Assembly (NCBI GenBank): GCA_023374045.1
Contig: CM041780.1
Location: 95,575,005 to 95,639,004, forward strand
Source: Limonium bicolor
Lineage: Eukaryota > Streptophyta > Magnoliopsida > Caryophyllales > Plumbaginaceae
Length of the DNA stretch: 64,000 nucleotides
Direction of reading: 5' to 3'
The notes under the pieces are model-generated. The model saw nothing but the letters and a program-made list of their open reading frames with translations. It made no database searches and was not told where the DNA came from. The position numbers and the translations under genes were made by a program. Below, piece by piece: positions 54,734 through 64,000 of this stretch. Every line of letters starts with the position of its first letter. The stretch's first letter is position 1.

Positions 54734-56944
54734 TGGTTAAGACCTAATAAGCTTACCAAGACCTTATGTATATGTTAATGAACATATTAAATCAATTAAT
54801 AAAGAAAACCAAGCTTGAAAACAAGCTAAAACACAAAATGTGCCTTAAGGAGCCTTAAAGCACATTTCTGAAAAATTGTCTTGTAAATGATTTTTGAGTG
54901 ACTAAATGTCGATAATTACTCTTTAATCAACATGTGTACTACTTAGTATCACATTAGGAAGTCTATATCAATGGGAAATCAAAAATTTCACAAATATGTG
55001 CCTTAGTTTATGAATAGGGCTCAAATAGTGCTAGTTTAAGTCATAAGTCAACATAAGTTGTTTAAATGGTCAACAAAGACCATATATATCTCTAATATGT
55101 AAGGGGCCACGGTTTTAGTGGTGTGAGTCATCACACTTGGCTAGCCAATTAAAAGAAAGAAAGAAAAGTAAGTAAAAGGGTTACTTTTGCTTTATAACTT
55201 AAATATCTCCAAAACTTACCTCTCTCCTCACTTTCTCTTCTTTTCTTTTTGATTCCCACCATCTCCAACCTCATCCTCCCTTCTCCATTCTTGTTTTTCT
55301 ACATCAAGTAGCCATTCTCCATCTTTTAATGCTTGTAACTTATGACTCCATGCTCCAAAATCAATTTCAAGACTACCTTTGTCTTAGTTAGAGTGAGCTC
55401 TTCATTTCCCTCTTTTCAAATCTTCAAGGACTCAATTTTGGTTCCATGGAGATTCACCATTGAAGGAGCTTGAGCTCATATTTCCATGCCTTCTCATTCT
55501 CCTTTGTTTCAAGGTAAGGAAAATCAAAGAAAATCCAAGTTCCCATCATTATCTTTGTATAGCCGAAAATTCACCTTACAATGGTGCCTTGTCTTGCTAT
55601 TTTCTTAGCTTAATTCAATCTTCAAGGGACTAGGAGGAGTCCTATCTTGCCACTTAACCAAGCTCTCTTTCAAATTCCAAAGGTAATCATCAAATTTTAG
55701 TGTTTTAAGACACTTATGTAAACCTAGGGTTTAATTATGAGTTTGAGTATTAAACTTAATACTCATTACCCTTATATGTGTATTGGTTAGAAGGTTGACA
55801 AGTGATAAAAGCTCCTTGCCGATTTTCAATCAAGAAAAACTAGAGAAAACAAGTGAGAAAGCTTGGAAAACAAAGAGGTAAATGACCTCTCTTAATGTAG
55901 TTTTATGTACTAGGAAATTGAGCTATATTTGCTTAATAATTAACCTAAAGATCCAATGGAAAATGAGCTAGAAAACTATCCACTAGGTGGACTAAAAAGA
56001 CATGGGAGCATTGTTGTGTGTATTCGCAGGTTGAAGGCATTTAAATGTGGAGATTCACTGTTTAAGTTTAATGCAATTTAAGGGCCTAAGAGCCATGTTA
56101 TTTAAGGGCCTAAGTGCCAAGCAATTTAAGTTTATGCACTATATTGTGATGTAGTGTAGTTTAAAGGTTTAGTTGTGTGTAAAGAACATCTCTTGTGAAG
56201 GTGAATGTGTTTGATGGTTAAAGGATGAAAAACCATATGTTTGTGTATAAGAGTGTGTATTAAGAGATTGAATGTTCTTGATTGTCTAAAGGTGAAAAAC
56301 AATGTGTTTTGGTGTAAGGTGATACAAGAGAAGCTATGGCAAAATTTAGTTGATTAACAAAAGAGTTTATGTGTTGTAATGAGATTTTATGACCTAGAAG
56401 GTACTAGGAATTGTTAAGTGTTAAGATGGTGAAAGAAAGTGAATTAAGGTGTTCTTAAGTGTTAAGATGCTTGGGCATAGTCTTGGAGATTTAGAGAACT
56501 AATGGATGAATTTTGGATACACCCAGGTCATAGTGGAGATGTGGTAAAGTCTTGTGCAAAGTTTGGTGAACAATGGAAGTGTAATGCCTTGTGAAGGTAT
56601 AATGAGGAACTTGTGGGAAAGAATTGAGGAGTGTGTGTAAAGGGGAGGAGTGTGATACAAAATGATGCTATAGGAGTGGTTATCTTGTGGTCGAAGAACA
56701 CTTTGGTTAGTGGAAGTTTTAAGCAAAAACTACAAGTTACAAGTGTAAGTAAAATGTTCTAAGTGTTAAGGATTTAGTAAAAGTTTGAGTAAAAGTTTAA
56801 GGAGTTTTTGGGATGATTATAGAGGGTTTTAGTGTTCCAAAAAGATGTTAAAACAAGTGGGAAAACATGTGTAATGCATAGGAAAAGATTGGGGTGAATT
56901 TGGAGTTCTAAATGAGGAGAAAACGGTTTTTAAAATGGGGTATG

Positions 56945-57060
56945 TTCTGGACCGCCCCTAGGGACCGCCCCTGTGGGGAGGTCCAGTGTAGAGAAGTGAA
57001 AAAAAAACGTGTAGCTTCTGTTGTGGACCGCCCCAGAGGGGCAGTCCAGACCAGAGATGA
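56945..57060 (+). repeat. GC-rich mid-LTR hairpins
   Basis: TGGACCGCCCC...GGGGAGGTCCA and TGGACCGCCCCAGAGGGGCAGTCCA-like units (two, near 56949 and 57024) stand at the place of the GACCGA and GGTCC arrays of the other LTRs. Arms pair within each unit. Confidence 0.65.
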
Positions 57061-57748
57061 AGGAAAAAATTTGTTTAAGGCTCCTAATGCTGGGGGATTG
57101 AATGGTAATGGTTTTAGATGATGTTTAGGCCTTGTTTGGTGACATGTAAAGGCCTTAAAATGTGTAAATAAGAGTTAGGTTTGATGTGAGAGTTGTGAAC
57201 TTAAGATCACAAGAGTAACTTAAATATAACGGGATGACGGGGTTAACTATGGGCGCATTAGACGTTAAACAAGCATATTACTCCAATGTTAATGAAAGTA
57301 ATTGTGATGTTACCAGTTGTACGGGATATGTTCGAGGAAACTAGGAGGACACAATATAGTGGACCGTGGTGAAAGGTATGGTTTTCTTGCAACCTGTGTC
57401 CTACCGGATTACACCGGCTTGTATGCCAATGTGTTTTCTGAATGTTTGCCACGTTATAAGATAAAAGTATGTAATGAGTTTACAGTAATTCATGTATGTG
57501 GCGTGTTTTGTTCCGATACCATTTAACTTCGAAAGTGTTAAACCTTAGCTAACTGAGTCTAGGATCACATGAGAGATCGGTATTCGGATTTAACGACCCA
57601 AACCATGGGAACGTTCTAACCACGGCTATGCGTGAGTTAATTGTGTGATGTTTGTGTGTGAATGTATGGACCTCCCTTGTGTGTTTAACCCAGTTGTAAT
57701 ACTGTAAGTGTATGATGTGATAGGTTCCACAGTGGAGCCCTTAACTAT

Positions 57749-57750
<2 letters not shown>

Positions 57751-57782
<32 letters not shown>
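57751..57782. repeat. (AT)n microsatellite
   Basis: About 16 TA/AT units without interruption. It lies in an LTR where the sister copy at 32850-32880 has no such run. Confidence 0.95.
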
Positions 57783-57784
<2 letters not shown>

Positions 57785-58462
57785 GGGGTGAGGAATCCGG
57801 TTGTTCCGGTCGCGCGTTGTTTGGGAGTTGATGTATACAGTTTTTCAGCTTCCTCTCTGTTGGTTGTTTTCCTTCATTGGTCTTCAATCACCCCTGAGCT
57901 TAACCAAGGCTTTTGACTCACGTCTGTTGGGGATTATGTACGGTGTGTTCGAATCACTATATCCGATCCATCTTTAAGTTAAGTTACTCGTCTGACTAAC
58001 AGGACGGTAATGAGTGTGTATTCATTCTCTAGGCTTACCAAGTTAACTAACTATGTTTGGGCCGGATCGTAAAGGGAACCGTTCCCGTTATGTTATGTGT
58101 TATTATTGTGCTGCAATTCTTATTGTGATGTGATGTTATATGTTTGTTAAGATGTGGAGTATGTGGATCATGGATATAAATCCCAGTTTATAATAAAAGG
58201 CGTTTAAGGATAACCCGATTATTAGGTAAGTGTCGTCTATTAAGGAAGTAGCTCCATTAGAGGAGAACCCTCTAGGGTTAAAGAACACAATGAGTGATTT
58301 ATCAAGTATGGATGTGTTGTCTGTGTTGTTGAGCCTATTGCGGGGGAATGTAATGTGTTGTGTGTTTATAGTTTACATGCATGATTCAAATATAATCAAC
58401 CGCATGTTAAGACGACGATTAGTTGTGCATGGCCCGGTAGCATGCGGGCTGCGGGATTACCA

Positions 58463-58497
58463 TACCAGCAAAGGTGCTGAGCCCCTTGGGGGCCACC
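58463..58497 (+). other. Conserved LTR double hairpin
   Basis: CAGCA and TGCTG pair around AAGG, then GCCCC-TT-GGGGGC follows and a TTTCAGGTAC word lies 20 bases on. Nearly identical to 33587-33620. Confidence 0.65.
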
Positions 58498-59302
58498 CTT
58501 TCTTCCAATTCTATTTCAGGTACAAGGAGCTGGAAGCCGTTCGAGAGTAGTACGGGGTAGTCGTTTGTACATGGGTAGCCATTTTAACTGTGTATGTATT
58601 GTAGGTGTGGTAAGACCGAAATTGTATCGGCGTCAGTTTTTAAATACTCGGTACAGTTAGAATGTTTATGTATGTTGGTTGTTGTTAATTGAAATACCCC
58701 AAATCTAAATAATATTATTTAATCATTATTTATTGGAATATAATCCAAATATAAACCATTTCACGTACGCATGCAAACCCATGCATGAAACGTTACGTAA
58801 AACAGTCGTTTCACCATAAACGCTAAAACGCCTTAGAAGCATATGGTCAAACATGACCTTGTATGACCCTCTAATATTCAAACTAAATGGTCATACAATT
58901 ATTATATGAATATACAATATATTCCCTAAGCTATATTCAGTCAAATACGCAAATGCTCGGGAGTGCTCACACCCGCTCCTTAAAGCACGAAAAGTCCGGA
59001 GGAGTGCCGAGGTGGCACGAACTCCTATAAAATTAATTCCTAGAGTTCCTAACATCAATTATTTATCATTCTAAATAGAACCCACGAAGTGGTTTCTCAA
59101 AATTCAGCAAAAACCAAAGGAGGATTCTTAGCGCTCCTTTTTGGCCCGGAGTGTCCGATGGCCCTAAATTATGTCCACGGGTTGATATAACCCCATATAA
59201 CTCAATGTAACATCTTAGTATATGTTTTTACTATAATAAGTGTTTACAAACACTTGGAACTCATAAGAACAATTGGTTTCCCAAATTTCCTTAGAGCACA
59301 AA

Positions 59303-59338
59303 AACACACCTTCGGGTGTCACGAAAATGCGTTTTACG
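59303..59338 (+). other. UUCG-loop hairpin pair near the LTR 5' end
   Basis: ACACC-TTCG-GGTGT forms a stem with the very stable C(UUCG)G loop. TGCG-TTTTA-CGCA follows 12 bases later. The same pair is found near 15900-15930 in the other solo LTR. Confidence 0.55.
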
Positions 59339-62300
59339 CAATTACCTTGTTTTTTGACATGCCACGAATTGGTAATCGTAAAAAGGGTTAAATTACCTTC
59401 TAAATCAGTTGGTGTGACTAGTCAACAAGGGTCTCTATAGGGGCCGATTTTAAGGGCAAAAACTAGTATAAAATTTGCTTTAAAAATTTATAAAAGGCTT
59501 AAACATGATGACTCATCATCCCATGGTTTACATTACTTAATGCCAAAGTATGTAGGTCTCATTTGACCATGTGGCTGTCGAAATTATGAAGAGAAACAAG
59601 GCCATGTGAGTTAGGAAGAAGACAAAATGTAAAAAGGCAAAAGTGGATCTAGATTCCACCTTTTTCATTTCTTAAAATTCAAGAGACCTTCCAAGCTTCT
59701 TCCTTGGCTCTTCATCAACGAATTGAGACCCCTCTTTTAGCCTTGAAATCGTGCACCATAATGAGGAAGAAGACAAGGCTTTAACTTAGTAAAATCAAAA
59801 GTACACTTACCTAAATTTCCTTGTCTTCTAGCTCACAATTATTTCCTTTCCAACTCTTGCCTTGTCACACCTCACATGTCCTCTATTATGTCCGATTTTT
59901 AAGCTGGAAAGGAGACATTTATTGAGCCAATCAACCATGAAATAAACTAAGAAAAAGTATTGCCAAATGACATTAAAAATTTGACAAAACAAAATCAATT
60001 TCCAAATGCCTATTGCATTTACGTGAGCTAAGTCTCACTTTCTTCCTTGCCCTCTTCATCCACGGTTTAGGTAAGCTCTCTCCTCTCTCTTCTAGCTTCA
60101 TCTTCTCCTTTGAAGCTCTTAAGTCCATTAATGGAGGTTTAACTCTATCTCCATCTTTAAGGTAAATTCCTAGCATTTCTTGGCAAACTTGAAGCAAACT
60201 CTTCCTAGCATAACAAAGTGTGTTCGGCATCAATAAGTTCTCCAAGGAGATTGTCCAAACCAACATTAATCCAAGGAGCATCTCAAGGTCATCTTAAGGT
60301 AGTTTTAAAGCTTAAAAATCCTTAAAGCACATTTTTATGTGTAACCAAGTTCTACTCCTTCTAAGTCCTTTTCTTCTTCATTTTGATGAAGGAAAACTTG
60401 TTCTTCATCTACCTTAGGAGTGCCGAATTTATAAGGAGAAAGTCTAAGGTAAGTCTTGTAAAACTACTTACAAATCTACTTAAGGTCTTTGTTGAAGATC
60501 TAACTCCTAAACACCTTCACCTCTTGCATACAACCGAAGAGGAGCATCAAGTTTACCTAGGAGAAAGCTTGGAGATTCAAGAAGAAGTTCAAGCACTTAA
60601 CCACCTTTGTTAAGAAGTAGTTTACTAAGTAAATCCTTATTATAAGCTTTGTTAAGCTTCTAAAAATGTACAAAAATTATGTACACCTCCTAGGTTTATT
60701 ATACCGAAATTATATGGTTTTATATGCCAAAAAATAAACTATAACATATATAGAAAATATTTACCTTAAGACACATTTTGTGTCACAAAATTCATTTATG
60801 TTACAAATAAATTTAGGCCGAAAAGTCTTAGGCAAAATGCTTTATTTTGAGCTTAGAATTTATATAAGACATTACAATAATTTATACATGAGTTATATGA
60901 CTCCTATGAATTTATTTATAATTACTTAGACATATAAATCCACTTTTATATAACATAAGGTCTCATTTAAATTATGGCCGATGTTCTACTTGATAAATAA
61001 GTTTTAATGAGCTACTTAGGTATATAAACTTATATCACAAAGTTTGGTGAGCTAAAAATATTTCATTAGTGCTTAAATGGCTAATTAATTAAGTTAAGTG
61101 GCTTAAATGTAATTTTTACAAAATTAGTGGGTTTATTATAAAAACCGAGAGTTAAGTGGCTGTTTGGTATTTTATAATATAATATAAGGTTAGGAATTAA
61201 GTTTATGAATTTTAGATAAATTAAACAAGTGTTAAGATAACATTTTATAAAGTTTTGGGCTATTATGTAATTTATAAAAGTTGTTATGAAAGTTTAGAAC
61301 TTATTAATGGGCGAATTCATAATTAAGATTTATTAGGCTCACTTTCGAAATTTTGAAGAATTAAATATTTAGACTTAGTTTAGTCATTAAGAAGGTATTA
61401 TAAAGTTTGGGGTGAAATGTAATTAATGGAGAGTTCAACCTAAGCCGAATTATTTGGGGTTAGTTTGGTAATTTAAGAATTTATATATATATTCGGCATT
61501 TATGGAATTAAAATTAAAACTATAAGTTTATAAGGCATTATGCAAAGTTTATAAGGTTTGTGGTTAAATTGTATTATGGGAAATAAAATATCATTGCCGA
61601 GAATTTAAGGGGCTAAGTTGTTATTTTTGAAAGTTAGTACTTAAAAGCTATATACCAAAATATTAGTGTGACTATGTAATTAGCTAAATAAGAAGTTAAA
61701 CTCTATAATAATGAATTAGAATTTAAATATAAAGTTTATGAATTAATGTGGTTATTTAAATAACCGAAATATAAGGGTAATAATTTAGATTTAAATAAAT
61801 ATAGGTCCTATATGGATACTTTGAGGAAATTAGAAGAAAGATTTTAATTAAGGAATTATGGAATTAGACTATGGTTTATGCTGTTATAAGGAAGTTAAAA
61901 AGAAACAATAAGTATTGTTTATGACGAAAAGGAGAATAGGAGATTATAAGAATATTATGTCATTGTAAGACATTTAAATATAGTTAAGAAAATTATAAGT
62001 TGTTATGTCACTTAGACAATTAAAAAAACAACAAATATAGTACATGAATATGATGAATCATATATGTACATTAAAGGATTTATAAATAAATCAAAAAAGG
62101 AATAACCAATAAGTTATACATTAAATCATGAGGTAATTAAAAGAAATAAACCTCAAATGAATAACAAATAAGAGATTTGTTGAAAGATCCAATAGGATCA
62201 TATATAAGGGTAACATAAATTAACCCTCTCAGTTAATCCTATTCTAGGACTTTGTTTGACCAGACGTTGACCGGGAATTTACAAAGTAACAGTCTACGGT

Positions 62301-63150
62301 GAACGGTATGGGATTCTTGCAACCTGTTTTCTAACGAATTACACCGGCTTGTGTGCTATCTGTTGTTTGAAATAACGACCAAGATAATTAATGTAAACTG
62401 TTGTTTTACTCTTGCACACTGTGGTATTATTTTATGTGCGTGAATGTTGCTGACTACATCGTGTATGTCCCACGCATACAAACACTACTATACCAGTGGA
62501 TTAAATACCTGCGTTTCAGTATACCGAGGACTTGTACTCAAGTCTCTCACTAACTTCAGTTTATAACAAACGTCATTATCCTAAACGTGATAATTGACAA
62601 TACACATTGTGTTCTTGTTTCGTCTTTATATGACACTTAACAATTATATACTTCGAGATTGAGGAGCCCAGTTGGATCTGGCCATGCATGCTACGGGAGT
62701 TGTACCTGTCTCAGGTCGTCTCCTACGTCGCGACGGAACATTCAGTTGGGAGGAAGACTTTATTCCTTCCGGGATTCAAATGCCCTCAGTTCGAGGAAGA
62801 CTTTATTCCTCTAGTGGGTTCTTATTTCCCACGCCATTCAGTTCAGGGTTTAACTACGTTATCTCCTGGGGTTTTTATACCCAACCTTTCTTTATAACGA
62901 GGTCACTATACCTCCACTATTTCAGATATTCAGTTATAACTGTCAGTCCCATCGTGTGGACCGACTATCAGTAAAGAATTTCAGTTCAGCTAACTCGACC
63001 TTCTGTGTCTTGTTCTATGTGACATTATTGTCCTTGTATGGATACTTGTTATTATCAGACTATGCTTGTTTACAGCTTTATAAAAATGAACTGCATGTAT
63101 TCGACAAAGTAGTTGGTTGGCCCGGTAGACGATGGGCTGCACGTTTTCCA

Positions 63151-63187
63151 TACCAGCATTGTTTGCTGAGCCCCTTTGGGGGCACCC
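63151..63187 (+). other. Conserved LTR double hairpin
   Basis: CAGCA and TGCTG pair around TTGTT, then GCCCC-TTT-GGGGGC, followed by TTTTTCAGGTAC. Confidence 0.65.
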
Positions 63188-63374
63188 CATTTTTCAGGTA
63201 CCTGAAGTTGAGGAGATCACCGCACTGAGTGTAGGTGGGGTGAACCAAGCTTTGGGAGTCTACTATTAGTTAATTATTTATTCAGTATTTTACTTTGAGT
63301 TTGATTCCTAGTATCTCGGGTTGTATCTGTATTCCAGACCGTGACATTTGAGGATTGTAATTGGACTTAGCCTT

Positions 63375-63396
63375 GTTGGTCACAAGGGTGGCCAAC
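63375..63396 (+). other. LTR 3'-terminal hairpin
   Basis: GTTGGTCAC and GTGGCCAAC form a nine-base stem (one wobble) with loop AAGG, followed by GGCATTGTAATACC. Confidence 0.7.
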
Positions 63397-63579
63397 GGCA
63401 TTGTAATACCGCCCGGTTGCTGTATTTTTTCCGCTGCAGTTGTATTTTATTTGGGAGTGATCGCCGTTCAGTTTATTGGATTTCGGGTTGGGGTATTACA
63501 TTAATGGAAAGGGATAGTAATGTATAGTTGCTCGGGAATCTAGTCCATCAGACCGATACAATGTATATGTATTAGCCTT

Positions 63580-63601
63580 GTTAGCCACGTGGGTGGTTAA
63601 C
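63580..63601 (+). other. LTR 3'-terminal hairpin of the outer LTR
   Basis: GTTAGCCAC and GTGGTTAAC with loop GTGG, the same as at 33888-33909. Confidence 0.65.
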
Positions 63602-63694
63602 GGCGTGTAACACCAATGAGTTAAGTAATGTGTTGAGTTAAGTTTTCCGCTGCAGTTTGTTGTTAAGTGTGTGTTGTTAGTTGGGGTGTTACAG

Positions 63695-64000
63695 TATACG
63701 TGTTTGCATGAAGTTTAATCCTCTAACTACATTTATCGTCTACGCTCCCGTTCTCACGTGGGTGCATAGTTGTTAATTACGTATGCACATGTTTAGTATA
63801 TAGTTGCTGCTATATTTATTTTAATCGAGTTGCATTTTTATTTCTAACCATATAACATCGTACATGACTTTGTCTGTCATATTATATGTTCCATTTTTCT
63901 TAAAAATCATGTTCTACGAATTTTAACATTTACCGTAATGGATCTATTCGTCATTTCATGTAAATGTTTCTGAAGTATGCCTATACCATAATAATTTTCC
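63695..64000. other. Unassigned flank
   Basis: The sequence after the LTR end shows no coding region and none of the LTR blocks seen elsewhere in the window. It may be the insertion target of the outer LTR. Confidence 0.5.

Larger units (their letters stand above)
58690..63500 (+). mobile_element. Complete 4.8 kb solo LTR with 5-bp TSD
   Basis: It starts TGAAATACCCCAAATC at 58690, ends GGGGTATTACA at 63500, and is flanked by TTAAT (58685-58689) and TTAAT (63501-63505). It is nested in another LTR. Content parallels 15136-20393: GAGTGCCGAGGTGGCACGA near 59000, a CTTCGG-loop hairpin near 59303-59320, a leader (59640-60650), an AT-rich body (60660-62200), GGTGAACGGTATG at 62297, a double hairpin at 63151-63187 and a terminal hairpin at 63375-63396. 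A partial direct repeat GAGGAAGACTTTATTCCT occurs at 62750 and 62792, which gives open frames 62672-62974 with no known domain. Confidence 0.92.
54734..63694 (+). mobile_element. Plus-strand LTR split by a nested solo LTR
   Basis: Parts 54734-58689 and 63506-63694 belong together: the second continues exactly after the nested element and ends GGGGTGTTACA at 63694. The first bases are lost in the gap. Content in order: U3 palindrome at 54838-54868, TATA-like CTTTATAACTTAAAT near 55190, a C/T-rich leader (55215-55290), a word like a splice donor AAGGTAAGG near 55513, GCAGGTTGAAGGCATTT near 56028, GC-rich hairpins at 56945-57060, GTGAAAGGTATGG at 57369, an (AT)16 run at 57751-57782, a double hairpin at 58463-58497 and a terminal hairpin at 63580-63601. 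It is close to 32656-34002 and, reversed, to 4873-8545. No gene is recognised in it. Confidence 0.85.

Noticed and set aside
54138..54759. ORFs of 170-200 codons across 54138-54759
   Set aside because: Made almost wholly of N; artefact of the gap.
62672..62974. 100-codon ORF with a doubled RGRLYSS/EEDFIP-like text
   Set aside because: Comes from a short direct repeat inside the solo LTR; no family resemblance.

Overview
The window is nuclear DNA of a flowering plant, probably one with a large, transposon-rich genome. There is no intact host gene. Nearly every base can be assigned to retrotransposons, most of them decayed and nested in each other. The evidence is plant-type Ty3/gypsy (chromodomain) and Ty1/copia (Sirevirus-like) polyprotein fragments, a plant L1-type LINE, primer-binding sites matching initiator tRNA-Met (TGGTATCAGAGC), a TRIM element, and many 4-5 kb LTRs with the ends TGAAATACCCC...GGGGTGTTACA. 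All coding readings are broken by stops, frameshifts or insertions. Position-by-position alignments were done by eye.

Layout, left to right. 1-4872: right-hand part of an unrelated long LTR-like element (end TGTCTACA) with two minisatellites, promoter-like sites on both strands and a tRNA pseudogene. 4873-12353: four LTR pieces in alternating orientation, each interrupting the next. 12354-35563: a minus-strand Sirevirus-like copia element. Its 5' LTR and gag are at the right, pol is in the middle, and an extra third ORF with its own TATA box lies downstream of pol. It is split by a 5.3 kb solo LTR (15136-20393, TSD GTTTC) and by a non-coding LARD-type element (23154-34002) that itself holds a complete 461 bp TRIM. 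35564-41487: gag and 5' LTR of a minus-strand gypsy element into which the copia inserted. 41488-44861: unassigned sequence, then a LINE fragment. 44862-44960: the tip of another LTR. 44961-about 54140: a second minus-strand gypsy chromovirus with 3' LTR, chromodomain, integrase, RNase H, RT, protease and gag tail. Between its gag and protease sits a decayed, intronless AlkB-like (ALKBH1-type) 2-oxoglutarate/Fe(II) dioxygenase. 54234-54733: a 500-N assembly gap. 54734-63694: a plus-strand LTR split by a second solo LTR (58690-63500, TSD TTAAT). 63695-64000: nothing recognised.

Two results stand out. One is the AlkB-like sequence flanked by AGGTA repeats inside a gypsy element. The other is that the long LTRs, although strongly diverged, share several hairpins at equivalent places (a U3 palindrome, a mid-LTR hairpin array, a double hairpin and a 3'-terminal hairpin). 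Their two arms change together between copies, as expected for selected RNA or DNA structure. None of the elements here looks able to move by itself. The LARD and TRIM, which carry PBS and PPT signals, would depend on proteins from relatives elsewhere.
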